Shown here: positions 54,374-63,780 of the stretch, in pieces
Layout: each line of letters opens with the position of its first letter
Numbering within the stretch: the first letter of the stretch is position 1
NCBI RefSeq assembly: GCF_900176365.1
Contig: NZ_FWXY01000018.1
Coordinates: 57,840-121,839 of the forward strand
Length of the DNA stretch: 64,000 nucleotides
From: Desulfocicer vacuolatum DSM 3385
GTDB lineage: Bacteria > Desulfobacterota > Desulfobacteria > Desulfobacterales > Desulfobacteraceae
Direction: 5' to 3'
Notes under the pieces: model-generated
What the model was told of the DNA's origin: nothing
Database searches by the model: none
What the model saw: the letters and a program-made list of their open reading frames with translations, nothing else
Translations under genes and position numbers: made by a program

Positions 54374-55846
54374 CTATTTTTTGATGCCCAGTTCTTCTTC
54401 AGCACCGTCCACAATATCCCGCACTTTTTTGAGAACTTCGTCAGACAGCTGTGGGGGCTCATAGGTTTCAAGGATATGACGCACTTCGTCATTGGCCCGC
54501 TCATAGGCATCCTTGGACCCCGCAGCTTCCCATTTGGGTCGCATCTGTCGATTCATCAGTTTGGGGCTACTGGTTAAGCGCATGTTTTGAAAGGTGGATT
54601 TATGGGCAAGATAATCCTTAAATGGGCCGACCTCCTTGATCGTATCCAGACTAAGGGTTTCATCATTGACCTCAATACCGTTCACCGTTCTTTTGATCAT
54701 GCCTGCCACTTCATTGTCCAGCACCAGCTGTGCCAGATCAAAGGTGATGCCCATTTCCAGCATACCCAGTCCGTAGATAACGTTGCACCCTGACAACGCC
54801 GGAAGGATACCGGTGATGGTTTTTTCGTGGCCTGACTGATAATCGGTTAATTTTGAATCGCCCTAACCACCGGCGGCAAAACAGGGCAGGCTGTAGTATC
54901 GCGCAAGGCGTGCCACAGCTGCATTGATGATGCCGGTTTCAGGAGATCCCACCGATGCCGTGCCCTGTTTCAGATCCAGGGGGCAGGTGGAGGAGGCATA
55001 CATGAAAGGTGCTCCCTTTTTCACCAGCTGGGACAATACAAGGCTTGCCAGGAGTTCAGCATTCTGCTGCACCAGGGTACCTGCAATGTGGATGGGGGAG
55101 GAACCGCCGGACATGGCCATGCCGATGCAGTTTACCCCCATGCCGTTCCGGGCTGCTTCAATGATGATCTCGCAGTGGTGGCTGGAAAGTTTTAACGGGC
55201 TGATGGGACAGGTGACAAAGGTTAGAAAAGGTCTTTCCCTGAATTTATCGTTACCCCCTGCGATGGCTGAGCAGATTTCAATGATTTTACCGCATTGGTA
55301 TCGGTCCACCGGCCCCAGCCAATGATGTTTGGTGGTATTGGTCAAGGACGCTTCGGCATTGTGCAGGGCCTGGACAGAGTGGTGTTTGTCATGGGAGAGC
55401 ATACATCGTTCATAGGTCTCCACATGGGGCAGGTAATCAATGATCCGGGCTGCCATCTCCACATCTTTTTTGGTGGTTTCACGGTGCTCACCGGTGTAGG
55501 GGTCCACAAACATGATGCCTTCGCCAAAGTTGGTAAAGGTGACCCGGTTGGCTTCCAGTGCCACGTCGCTTTCAGGAATCCGACCATAGGCGTGGTAGGT
55601 ATCCGGTGCCCACCGGATGACATCTTCCACCAGATAGGGGGGGAAAGTAACCACATTGTCCTTTTCGTTAATGGTGGCACCGCCGCCACTGAAAATTTCT
55701 CTGGCTTCCCGGCTTTCAACGTATACACCGGTGTTTTTCAGTATCTCAAGTGTGCCCAGATGAATTTCGTACAACTCATCTTCTGTGAGCACATTGAGGC
55801 TGAAACCGCCATTGTAAAGTTTTCCGGACTTGATGGGACGCTTCAT
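54374..55846 (-). CDS. mttB: Trimethylamine methyltransferase with in-frame amber (pyrrolysine), second copy
   Basis: The gene encodes 490 residues when one TAG (54865-54863, codon 328) is read through. The context SLPCFAAGG-[TAG]-GDSKLTDYQSGHEK is that of Pyl-MttB, and the downstream part (GCNVIYGLGMLEMGITFDLA) continues in frame. Its final stop codon is also TAG, followed six sense codons later by TGA, so one mRNA must use amber in two ways. The gene sits between the dimethylglycine dehydrogenase-like gene and etfBA, unlike the classic mtt operon at 7.8-13.2 kb. Trimethylamine is the likely substrate, or a related tertiary amine. Confidence 0.94.
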
Positions 55847-55971
55847 GTAAACTCCTTTTTTTCAAGTCTGTTATGGGTCATGACAAAAGACCGTTTTGCT
55901 GTGGAATTAACCTTGTAAAACGATTTTTGTCCTGATTACGTATTCTGTTGTTTTCGGGTGGTTCTTTTTTT

Positions 55972-56258
55972 TCTTTGTAACTTCCGCAGGCAGTGCTTAT
56001 TCTGATTCGGTTCTGCCATCTCAAAAGCTTGAGACGCCCCCCCCCGGGTTTCGAACTATTTCATAGAACGGGCATCTCCTGCCGGACACAACAAATATAG
56101 GGTCGTAGACGCGGAACTAAATGGTATTATACCGCCGCCCCCCCGATGGGTAATGGTCCCGGAACGGAACTGTAGACAGCTCAATTGTCCGGTTCCTGTT
56201 ACCCATCGGGGGGGCGGCTCTGCCTTAGGTTGCCCGGAAGTTTTATTTTCTAATAAAA
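55972..56258 (+). repeat. Composite dispersed repeat M1 + M2 + hairpin A between mttB and dehydrogenase
   Basis: A diverged M1 (CTTCCGCAGGCAGTGCTTATTCTG) is followed by M2 (GGACACAACAAATATAGGGT, GACGCGGAACTAAATGG) and the hairpin at about 56131-56218 with stem GATGGGTAAT / GTTACCCATC (one wobble). It fills nearly all of the gap between two genes that both run on the minus strand, so it may split or tune their expression. Confidence 0.8.
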
Positions 56259-56264
56259 AAAATG

Positions 56265-58712
56265 TCAGGCCTTGATGGACTTTCCCTGGGGATCATAGGG
56301 CGCTTTTAAATGAATTGTAATGGGATAGCGTTTGTTTTCCACTTCAATTTCATATTTTCCGTCCATGATCCATTCATCGCGGATCCCCTCTCTATTGGAG
56401 AGATACACCATGCCGATGGAATGTCCTGACACATGGGCGTAGGAACCGTGGGTGTTTTCGCCTGCTATTTCTCCGTTGCGATAGATGGGTTCATCATGGT
56501 AAATCAACGGCTCTGGATCATCAATGGTAAAGATCACCAGTTTTTTCTTGATACCCTCTTCTTTTTGTTTTACCAGGGCAGCTTTTCCAATGAAATCGTC
56601 TTTATCAAGTTTCACAGCAAAGCCCAGTCCTGCCTCATAGGGAGTATCGTCCGGGGATATGTCGCTGCTCCAGTGACGGTACCCCTTTTCCAGGCGCAGG
56701 GAATCCACGGCATGGAGACCGCACATTTTAACGTTAAATTCTTCACCGGCCTTCATCAGTTCATCAAAAATGCCCTGGGCAAAGGGGGTGGGGATATAGA
56801 GTTCCCAGCCAAGTTCTCCCACAAAACTCATGCGAACGGCATAGGCTGTGGCAAATCCTGCATAAATTTCCTTGGCCGTGGCAAAGGGAAAGGCGTCATT
56901 GGAAAGATCTTCATCAGTGATTTTGCTTAACAGATCCCTTGATTTGGGCCCCATGACACCGAGCATGGTATAGGACCAGGTGACATCGGTGAGTGTGGCA
57001 TGGGCATCTTTGGGTGTGTGGCGCTTGATCCAGTCAAAATCCCGGGTGGTGGTGGCACCGGCGGTGACAATGAAAAATTTATCTTCTTCCATTTTTGTCA
57101 CGGTGATGTCAGCTTCAATGCCGCCCCGTTCATTTAACATCTGGGTATAAACAACTTTTCCCACGGGTTGGGCCACATCATTGGCACATACTGTCTGGAG
57201 CACTTTTTCAGCATCTTTTCCCTGCATGAGAAATTTTCCCATGGAGGTCAGATCATAAATACCGACATTTTCCCGGATGTTCATGTGTTCCCGGGCAGAG
57301 AAGTCAAACCAGTTCTGTCGTTCCCAGCTGTATTCATACTTGGGCTCAACGCCTTCAGGGGCAAACCAGTTGGCCCGTTCCCAGCCGGACACCACGCCAA
57401 AGCAGGCCCCCAGGTCTTTTAGTCTGTCATGGATGGGGGTTTTTAACACATCCCTTGAAGAGGTGGGCTGTTTAAATGGGAAATGGTCGGCATAAAGGTT
57501 GCCCACGGACTCCACATTGACCCGTTCTTCAATATATTTAAGGTTGTTCTGCCATTTGTTGTAACGTCTCACATCCACCGGCCACAGATCTTCGTCCGGG
57601 TATCCCTGGACAATCCAGGTGGCCAGGGCCATGCCGGCACCACCGGCACTTGTGATGCCCACGGAGTTCATGCCGCAGCCCACAAAGAAATTTTTCACAC
57701 CGGGCGCTTCCCCCAGAAGATAGGAGGTGTCCGGGGTGAAACTTTCAGGTACGGTGGTAAGATTGGTAACACCGGTCTCTTCAAAGGCAGGACATCGAAT
57801 GATGGCGTTCTGTATGAAAAGATCCATCTGGTCCCAGTCTTCATCCAGCTGGGTGTATTCAAAATTATCCGGGATGCCTTTCACCCCCCAGGTTTTTGCC
57901 ATGGGTTCAAACCCTCCCATGAGCAGGCCTCCCATCTCTTCTTTAATATAGATGTACCCGTCCATGTCCCGAAGGTATGGCATCTCCTTGTAGACGCCTT
58001 CTATGGGTTCTGTGGTCATGTGCATGTGCTCCGCCGCCACCAGGGGAAGGGATACACCCACCATTTTTCCCACTTCACGGCCCCACATGCCGGCACAGTT
58101 GACCACATATTCACACTGGATTTCGCCCTGATCGGTTTTGACACCCTTGACAGTATCGTTTTCAAGCTTGATGTCCAGTACCTTTATATTTTCAATGATG
58201 GTGGCCCCGCCCATGCGGGCACCCTTGGCCAGGGCCTGGGTGGTATCTTCGGGGTTGGTGACGCCGTCATCCGGCTGGTACCATGCCCCTGTGAGGTCGT
58301 CTGTCTGCATCACAGGAAAGAGTTTTTTTGCTTCCTCCATGCTGATCTCTTCCATTTTAATACCAAAGGCCCTTGCCATGCCAAGGGCGCGTTGGTATTC
58401 ACTTCTTCTTGCCTGGGTCCGGGAAACCCTTAATGATCCATTTCTTTTATAACCTGTGGGCTGACCGGTTTTGGCTTCCAGTCCTGCATAAAGATCGGCA
58501 CCGTATTTGGCAAGTTTGGTTAAAGGACTTGTGGACCATAATTGTCCCAGAAGGCCGGCCGCAGCCCAGGAGGTTCCAGATGAAATGCGTTTTCTTTCCA
58601 GTAAAACCACATCTTTCCAGCCCATTTCCACAAGATGGTAGGCCGTACTGCATCCCACGATTCCACCGCCGATGATGACCACCTGTGCATGGCTGGGTAG
58701 TTGATTGCTCAT
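56265..58712 (-). CDS. Dimethylglycine/sarcosine dehydrogenase-like flavoprotein
   Basis: The 815-residue protein has an N-terminal FAD-dependent oxidase domain (VVIIGGGIVGCSTAYHL at 11-27) and a C-terminal GcvT-like folate-binding domain (from about 430; RENVGIYDLTSMGKFLMQG). This layout matches mitochondrial dimethylglycine and sarcosine dehydrogenases, which pass electrons to ETF and methyl carbon to tetrahydrofolate. The covalent FAD-linking His in the WHAAGL motif is Ala50 here (SWAAAGL), so FAD is probably bound non-covalently. EtfBA and the quinone oxidoreductase downstream supply the electron route. The start follows AGGAGGAAG. Dimethylglycine or sarcosine fits the nearby betaine genes. 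Confidence 0.9.
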   Translation of the reverse strand: MSNQLPSHAQVVIIGGGIVGCSTAYHLVEMGWKDVVLLERKRISSGTSWAAAGLLGQLWSTSPLTKLAKYGADLYAGLEAKTGQPTGYKRNGSLRVSRTQARRSEYQRALGMARAFGIKMEEISMEEAKKLFPVMQTDDLTGAWYQPDDGVTNPEDTTQALAKGARMGGATIIENIKVLDIKLENDTVKGVKTDQGEIQCEYVVNCAGMWGREVGKMVGVSLPLVAAEHMHMTTEPIEGVYKEMPYLRDMDGYIYIKEEMGGLLMGGFEPMAKTWGVKGIPDNFEYTQLDEDWDQMDLFIQNAIIRCPAFEETGVTNLTTVPESFTPDTSYLLGEAPGVKNFFVGCGMNSVGITSAGGAGMALATWIVQGYPDEDLWPVDVRRYNKWQNNLKYIEERVNVESVGNLYADHFPFKQPTSSRDVLKTPIHDRLKDLGACFGVVSGWERANWFAPEGVEPKYEYSWERQNWFDFSAREHMNIRENVGIYDLTSMGKFLMQGKDAEKVLQTVCANDVAQPVGKVVYTQMLNERGGIEADITVTKMEEDKFFIVTAGATTTRDFDWIKRHTPKDAHATLTDVTWSYTMLGVMGPKSRDLLSKITDEDLSNDAFPFATAKEIYAGFATAYAVRMSFVGELGWELYIPTPFAQGIFDELMKAGEEFNVKMCGLHAVDSLRLEKGYRHWSSDISPDDTPYEAGLGFAVKLDKDDFIGKAALVKQKEEGIKKKLVIFTIDDPEPLIYHDEPIYRNGEIAGENTHGSYAHVSGHSIGMVYLSNREGIRDEWIMDGKYEIEVENKRYPITIHLKAPYDPQGKSIKA

Positions 58713-58769
58713 GATCTCTCTTCCTCCTTATAAAAAATAACATGTAAGTGGTTGCCGGTTCATATCTGC

Positions 58770-58880
58770 ATCGTAAATATTCGACCTGTATCCCATATTC
58801 ACTTGTTTTAACCTGATCACCTGATGTCGGTTCTGCTGTGCAGTCCCAAACAGGCGAATATGGGGCACCGGCCAAATGAC
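58770..58880. repeat. Palindromic repeat, family C, degenerate copy
   Basis: CGTAAATATTCG, CCCATATTCACTTGTTTTA, then CAGTCCCAAACAGGCGAATA and TGGGGCA match the element at 14409-14539. The right outer arm is less clear. It lies upstream of the dehydrogenase gene. Confidence 0.55.
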
Positions 58881-59902
58881 GCTTGTAATTTTCAGGTTAT
58901 GTTGACAAACCTAATTTTTACGCTGCATCGGGGCTATATTTTTAAAATTTTGGTTTTGGCAGTTCAAAATGCAAAAAAGGTGCCACCAATGCGGTAAGGT
59001 GTTAATAAATTTGTGTGATGATGATTTTTTTTATTAAAATAATCTTTGTTAGCAATGCTTTCAGGGGTCCTTGGGCGGGCGTTTGTGTAGGAAATAAAAT
59101 GTTATTTTAATATAAATTCGGGGAGATTTGTTTTGTTTTTCCATGGAGAATACCTGGTGAGTCATATGTGAATTGTGCTTTTTTGTTGATAACTATTTGA
59201 AAATACAATTAAAGGTTTTGTTTGGGATTCGTGATTCATATTTGAAGTATTTATATCTCTTTTAAAAACAGTAATTTATTCCGATTTAAATTGCTTTGGC
59301 TTCAAAGGTGAATCAGCTCTTGTGCGCCTTGTGCCTTTTTTTCAGGTTCTGTGGATCATAAGTTGTGATCTTGAAATTTTTAAATAATGGATATCGCATT
59401 TTTTTTATCAAGTTCGCAACATTAAGAACAGAGGCGTTTCACTGTTATAGTAAAAGTTGCAAAAATTGTTTAATAACGGCTATTTATGGGGTCTGTCATT
59501 GGGGTTGAATTATTATTTTCACGCTGTTTTTTGGGGGGAGGGCGGCCATCTGGGGATCTTTTTTTGATAAACGCAATTATTTGGGGGGGGCTGCTTTCTA
59601 TATTCGAGTTTTATTGGTATTTAAATTGCATTAATCGTTTTTAAATGCAAATTTTTGTTTGACAATAGAAATGAATGCTTGTAAGAATGTGGACATGGTT
59701 AAGATCAAGATGTTGTAAGTTGTCGGATGATTTCGCAGCGAATAGTAAACTGTTGCGTATGAACATGTGGGCTTCTTCATGCTTGCAGCCGAATCAATAG
59801 GATGAAGGATGACACATCGTGTTCCGGTAATTTTAAACCTTCATATATGCATTTGAAATGTTAGATTATTAATCTGTTTTATTTTATGGGGAGGCAAGGC
59901 AA
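58881..59902. other. Long AT-rich intergenic region
   Basis: Together with the repeat just before it, almost 1.2 kb without a gene lies between two divergent catabolic operons. The sequence is AT-rich and has no frame with a ribosome site. A candidate promoter is at 59659-59687. No tRNA-like cloverleaf, in particular no tRNA-Pyl, was found on reading it. An untranslated RNA or many regulator sites could explain its length. Confidence 0.45.
59659..59687 (+). promoter_or_regulatory. Candidate sigma70 promoter of the aldehyde dehydrogenase gene
   Basis: TTGACA (59659-59664) is followed after 17 bp by TAAGAA (59682-59687). It would give a leader of about 210 bases before the ATG at 59903. Confidence 0.45.
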
Positions 59903-61357
59903 ATGGGTGTAAAAGCAATACAGAATTATATTAACGGAGAATGGGTGGATTCTGCTACTGACACGTTGGGAGATGTCTGGAATCCGGTTCTGGGCGAAAA
60001 GATAGCTTCAGTTCCCTATGGAATTGCCTCGGATGTGGATGCGGCTGTGGCTGCAGCCCGGGAAGCCTTTCCCCAGTGGCGGGCCACGCCACCCCTGAGC
60101 CGGGCAAGATATCTTTTCCGCCTCAAGGATGCTTTTGAAGAAGAATTTGAGGAAATTGCCCGCATACTCACCACAGAGCAGGGCAAAGCCATTGACGAAT
60201 CCCGGGGGGAAGTGCGGCGCATGATCGAGAATATTGAACATGCCACCGGCGTCACCACCATGATGACCGGCTATTGTCTGGAAGACATCGCCAAGGGCAT
60301 TGATTCTGCGCTGTATCGTCAGCCCATGGGGGTTTTTGCCTGCATTGCTCCTTATAATTTCCCAGCCATGGTTCCCTGGTGGTTTTTGCCCTATGCATTG
60401 GTCACGGGCAACACCTATGTGTTGAAACCCTCGGAGCAGGTGCCCATGACCCAGAATAAGATTTTTGATATCATTGACGATGTGGGATTTCCTGAAGGGG
60501 TTGTGAATCTGGTGAACGGTTCCAGGGACGTGGTTAATGCCATGCTGGACCATCCGGACATTGAAGGCGTCTCCTTTGTGGGGTCCACCCCCACGGCCAA
60601 ATATATCTATGAGCGGTGTGGAGCCACAGGAAAACGGGTGCAGTCCCTGGGCGGTGCCAAAAACATTGTGGCCATCATGCCCGATGCCGATGTGGATGCC
60701 GGTATGCCCTCCTTGATCACCTCCTTTTTTGGATGTGCAGGTCAGCGCTGCCTGTCCGGTTCCATACTTTCGCCGGTGGGGGAAGGCGCTGATGCCTTCA
60801 TTGAAAAATTCGTGGCCAGCACCAAAGCCATGAAGGTGGGCAACGGCCTTGATGAAACAACAGCCATGGGGCCTGTGGTGAGCAGTGCCCACAGGGACCG
60901 GGTGCTCTCCTACATTGAAAAGGGTCTGGAAGAGGGGGCAGAATTGATTCTGGACGGCCGTGATTTTAAGGTGGAAGGATATCCCCATGGATTTTTTGTG
61001 GGGCCCACCATATTTGACAAGGTAACGCCGGACATGACCATTGCCAAAGAGGAGATCTTTGGCCCTGTGGTGAGCATTGTACGTTCTGAAACCCTGGACG
61101 ATGTCATTGAATTGATTAACACCCGGGATTTCGCCAATGCCGCCTGTATTTATACCCAGAATGCCAAGGCAGTTCGCGAATTAAGATATCGTGCAGCCCC
61201 GGGCATGATCGGGGTGAACATCGGCATTGCCGCACCCATGGGTTTCTTTCCCTTTGGCGGTTCCGGTAATTCCATGTTTGGGGATATTAAAGGACATGGT
61301 CGGGAAATTTTTCAATTTTTCACCGATACCAAGGTGGTTATTGAGCGATATTTTTAA
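59903..61357 (+). CDS. CoA-acylating methylmalonate/malonate semialdehyde dehydrogenase
   Basis: The 484-residue aldehyde dehydrogenase has MMSDH marks: IAPYNFPAMVPWWF, LKPSEQVPMTQ, GGAKNIVAIMPDAD and catalytic Cys283 in GCAGQRCLSGS, with the CoA-dependent family's lack of the usual general-base Glu motif (it reads SLGGAKN). It converts malonate or methylmalonate semialdehyde to acetyl- or propionyl-CoA. GGGGAGGCAAGGCAA precedes the ATG. A class III aminotransferase lies downstream, so beta-alanine or 3-aminoisobutyrate breakdown is a good fit; a sulfoacetaldehyde role is a possible alternative. Confidence 0.88.
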   Translation: MGVKAIQNYINGEWVDSATDTLGDVWNPVLGEKIASVPYGIASDVDAAVAAAREAFPQWRATPPLSRARYLFRLKDAFEEEFEEIARILTTEQGKAIDESRGEVRRMIENIEHATGVTTMMTGYCLEDIAKGIDSALYRQPMGVFACIAPYNFPAMVPWWFLPYALVTGNTYVLKPSEQVPMTQNKIFDIIDDVGFPEGVVNLVNGSRDVVNAMLDHPDIEGVSFVGSTPTAKYIYERCGATGKRVQSLGGAKNIVAIMPDADVDAGMPSLITSFFGCAGQRCLSGSILSPVGEGADAFIEKFVASTKAMKVGNGLDETTAMGPVVSSAHRDRVLSYIEKGLEEGAELILDGRDFKVEGYPHGFFVGPTIFDKVTPDMTIAKEEIFGPVVSIVRSETLDDVIELINTRDFANAACIYTQNAKAVRELRYRAAPGMIGVNIGIAAPMGFFPFGGSGNSMFGDIKGHGREIFQFFTDTKVVIERYF

Positions 61358-61384
61358 ATCATGAAATCGTCAGGTTACCGCTGT

Positions 61385-61575
61385 TTAACGGGCATCTCCT
61401 GTGGGACACAACAAATATAGGGTCGTAGACGCGGAGCCAAATGGTATTATACCGCCGCCCCCCCCCCGATGGGCAATGGGCCCGGACCGGAACTGTAGAC
61501 AGCTCAATTGTCCGGTTCCTATTGCCCATCGGGGGGAGGCGGCTCTGCTGAGGTTGCCTTGGAGGCTGCCTTTTT
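61385..61575 (+). repeat. M2 + hairpin A repeat
   Basis: M2 (GGGACACAACAAATATAGGG, GACGCGGAGCCAAATGG) precedes the hairpin at about 61451-61542 with stem GATGGGCAAT / ATTGCCCATC, the fourth matched combination of the two variable pairs. It lies between the aldehyde dehydrogenase and ferritin-like genes. M1 is missing. Confidence 0.82.
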
Positions 61576-61753
61576 ATATAACGGTCATGATGCGCTGCAT
61601 CACAACAAATAATGAAAGTCTATTATAAAAATATCCGAATGGTTCTACCGTTCTGTATGTGTCTGAAATTATGATATTTAAAATTACTTTCTTATAAAAA
61701 AAACAACACCGGCGTTGCCTGATAATGGCAGGGCCGGTGATATAGAGGTCCAT

Positions 61754-62182
61754 ATGCCCCTGATTAATTTTGGAAGTATCCTTGGATTTGCCGAGGAAAT
61801 TGAAAATCAACAGCTGGAATTTTACAACGATGTTTTGAAAAATTCCGATTGCCATGCCTGTCATGCACCGTTTGAAACCTTTGCAAAGGCTGCAAAAAAG
61901 CGGGTGAAAGAGGTGTTGCGGGTGCGCAGGGAAAATGTCACGGAAATGATCCTGGAGACCATTGAAGGATTTGAGCGAAAAGCTTTTCTCATCACATTGG
62001 AAGATGTTTCCGCAATGGCACCCCGGGCCGTGGCCCACAATGCCCTTGAATTATCAAACAGATCCATCTCTTTTTATAAAGAGGCGGCCCAGCGGCTCAA
62101 GGGACAGGCAGAGGTGGCTCTGGCATTGAAAAATCTTGCTAAGAAACATGGTAAAGAGTTGAAAAAATTACAGGAACTATAG
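61754..62182 (+). CDS. Ferritin-like (rubrerythrin-fold) protein
   Basis: The 142-residue protein is entirely helical. It contains EEIENQQLEFY near the start and YKEAAQRLKGQ near the end, with Glu-rich spacing like rubrerythrin-fold proteins, but only some of the diiron ligands can be placed. A short CHAC pair (about 33-36) is present. The ATG at 61754 follows AGAGG; a TTG start at 61715 is less likely. It ends in TAG, 26 bp before the aminotransferase. It may store iron or protect from oxidants, or have a sensing role. Confidence 0.6.
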   Translation: MPLINFGSILGFAEEIENQQLEFYNDVLKNSDCHACHAPFETFAKAAKKRVKEVLRVRRENVTEMILETIEGFERKAFLITLEDVSAMAPRAVAHNALELSNRSISFYKEAAQRLKGQAEVALALKNLAKKHGKELKKLQEL

Positions 62183-62208
62183 GGTGTTCCACCCATGGGA
62201 GAATTGAA

Positions 62209-63606
62209 ATGGCATCTGAACAAAATTGGCTTGATTATGATGTAGAGACTATGGTGGCTGGAGACAAAAACAGCCTGTGGCATCACCTGAAATCCCACAC
62301 CTGCTTTAAAGACAATGAACAGATGATTGTGGTGGGTGGGGAAGGTCTTAAAATAAGAGATATCAGGGGCAATGAATACCTTGATGCCACATCCGGCGGG
62401 GTGTGGAGTGTCATGGTGGGGTATGGCCGGGAATCCATTGCCCGGGCCGTGTATGAGCAGCTGAAGGAGATGCCCTATTTTGCAGGGGCATACGGCACCA
62501 TTCCCTCCATTAAATTTGCAAGCAAACTTTTGGAACTGCTGCCCCGGCATGACAAGATATATTTTTCCAATTCCGGTTCAGAAGCCAATGAAAAAGCCTT
62601 TAAAATGGTGCGTCTGGCATCCCGCATAGATCCTGCCCGAAAGGGAAAATATAAAATACTTTATCGAGATCGGGATTACCACGGAACCACCGTGGCCACC
62701 ATGAGTGCCTGCGGCCAGTTTGAACGGAAAAAAGGGTTTGGTCCCTTTGTGGAAGGCTTCCCTGAAGTACCCCACTGCCTTTGCTATCGATGCCCCTTTG
62801 ACAAAACATATCCCGGGTGTGACATTGAGTGTGCCAGGGCCGTTGAAGAGGTGATTCTCAAGGAGGGGCCAGATACTGTGGGGGGCTTTATTGTGGAGCC
62901 CATCACCGCAGGTGGCGGCATCATTCCTCCGGTGAAGGAGTATTTTCCCATTGTTCAGGAGATCTGCAAAAAATACGGGGTGTGGATCATCATGGACGAA
63001 GTGGTGTGCGGATTTGGCAGAACCGGAAAATTCTGGGGACACGAACATTATGATGTGGACCCTGATATTGTTACCATGGCCAAGGGACTTGCAAGCTCCT
63101 ATGAAGCCTTGTCTGCCACGGCCGTGAAGCAGGAAATTTTTGATATTTTTCTCAATGACACAGCTCGCCCGGAGGAGCAGACCAATTATTTCCGGGATAT
63201 AAGTACCTATGGCGGATGCACAGCTCCCATGGCCGCAGCACTGGAGAGCACCCGGATCATTGAAGATGAAAATCTTGTGGAAAACAGTCGTAAAATGGGA
63301 GAACTCCTTTTGGAAAAATTAAAGGGGCTGGCCCATTTGCCCAATGTGGGAGATGTTCGGGGCGTGGGGCTTTTCTGCGGTCTTGAGATTGTTTTAAATC
63401 AAGAGGACAAGGCGCCCCCCACTGAACAGCAGATGGCGAAACTCATGGGTAATATTGTGGCTGAAAAGGTGATTGTGGGCAGAACCAACTCCAGTCTGCC
63501 CGGGTTGAACACCACGCTTTATTTTGTGCCCTGTCTCACTGTCACCGAGGATGAACTTGACACCATTGTTGCAGCAGTGGAAAAGGGAATTCAACAAACT
63601 TTTTAG
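62209..63606 (+). CDS. Class III aminotransferase, taurine/beta-alanine:pyruvate type
   Basis: The 465-residue PLP enzyme has SNSGSEANEKAFKM, DRDYHGTT, IMDEVVCGFGRTG and the PLP lysine Lys292 (TMAKG). The segment CLCYRCPFDKTYPGCDIECARA is one I associate with taurine:pyruvate aminotransferase of Bilophila type. Pyruvate-linked transfer would yield alanine plus sulfoacetaldehyde or malonate semialdehyde. The CoA-acylating aldehyde dehydrogenase at 59903 could take the latter. No sulfoacetaldehyde reductase or acetyltransferase gene is visible here, so beta-alanine remains an equal option. The stop is TAG, followed by TGA four sense codons on. Confidence 0.85.
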   Translation: MASEQNWLDYDVETMVAGDKNSLWHHLKSHTCFKDNEQMIVVGGEGLKIRDIRGNEYLDATSGGVWSVMVGYGRESIARAVYEQLKEMPYFAGAYGTIPSIKFASKLLELLPRHDKIYFSNSGSEANEKAFKMVRLASRIDPARKGKYKILYRDRDYHGTTVATMSACGQFERKKGFGPFVEGFPEVPHCLCYRCPFDKTYPGCDIECARAVEEVILKEGPDTVGGFIVEPITAGGGIIPPVKEYFPIVQEICKKYGVWIIMDEVVCGFGRTGKFWGHEHYDVDPDIVTMAKGLASSYEALSATAVKQEIFDIFLNDTARPEEQTNYFRDISTYGGCTAPMAAALESTRIIEDENLVENSRKMGELLLEKLKGLAHLPNVGDVRGVGLFCGLEIVLNQEDKAPPTEQQMAKLMGNIVAEKVIVGRTNSSLPGLNTTLYFVPCLTVTEDELDTIVAAVEKGIQQTF

Positions 63607-63780
63607 GCATCTTTCAGATGACCCAAAAAGGAGTTTGCACTTTGTTGGAAACTTACCCTCAAAATGAGGACATTACTCTGGAAAGTGTAAAACAGAAATG
63701 AAATATGCCATTTTTAAATTGAATTTGCAGTTTTGTATTCAATGGTTGACACTTTTCCCGGGTATGTCCTATTTTATGTG

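Noticed and set aside
57483..58433. 316-residue plus-strand frame inside the dehydrogenase gene
   Set aside because: His- and Gly-rich shadow translation antisense to a strongly supported enzyme.
58881..59902. Possible tRNA-Pyl or other pyl genes in the window
   Set aside because: I looked in the gaps for a CTCTAAA-type anticodon arm and for frames like PylS, PylB, PylC or PylD and found none. The pyl set must be elsewhere.
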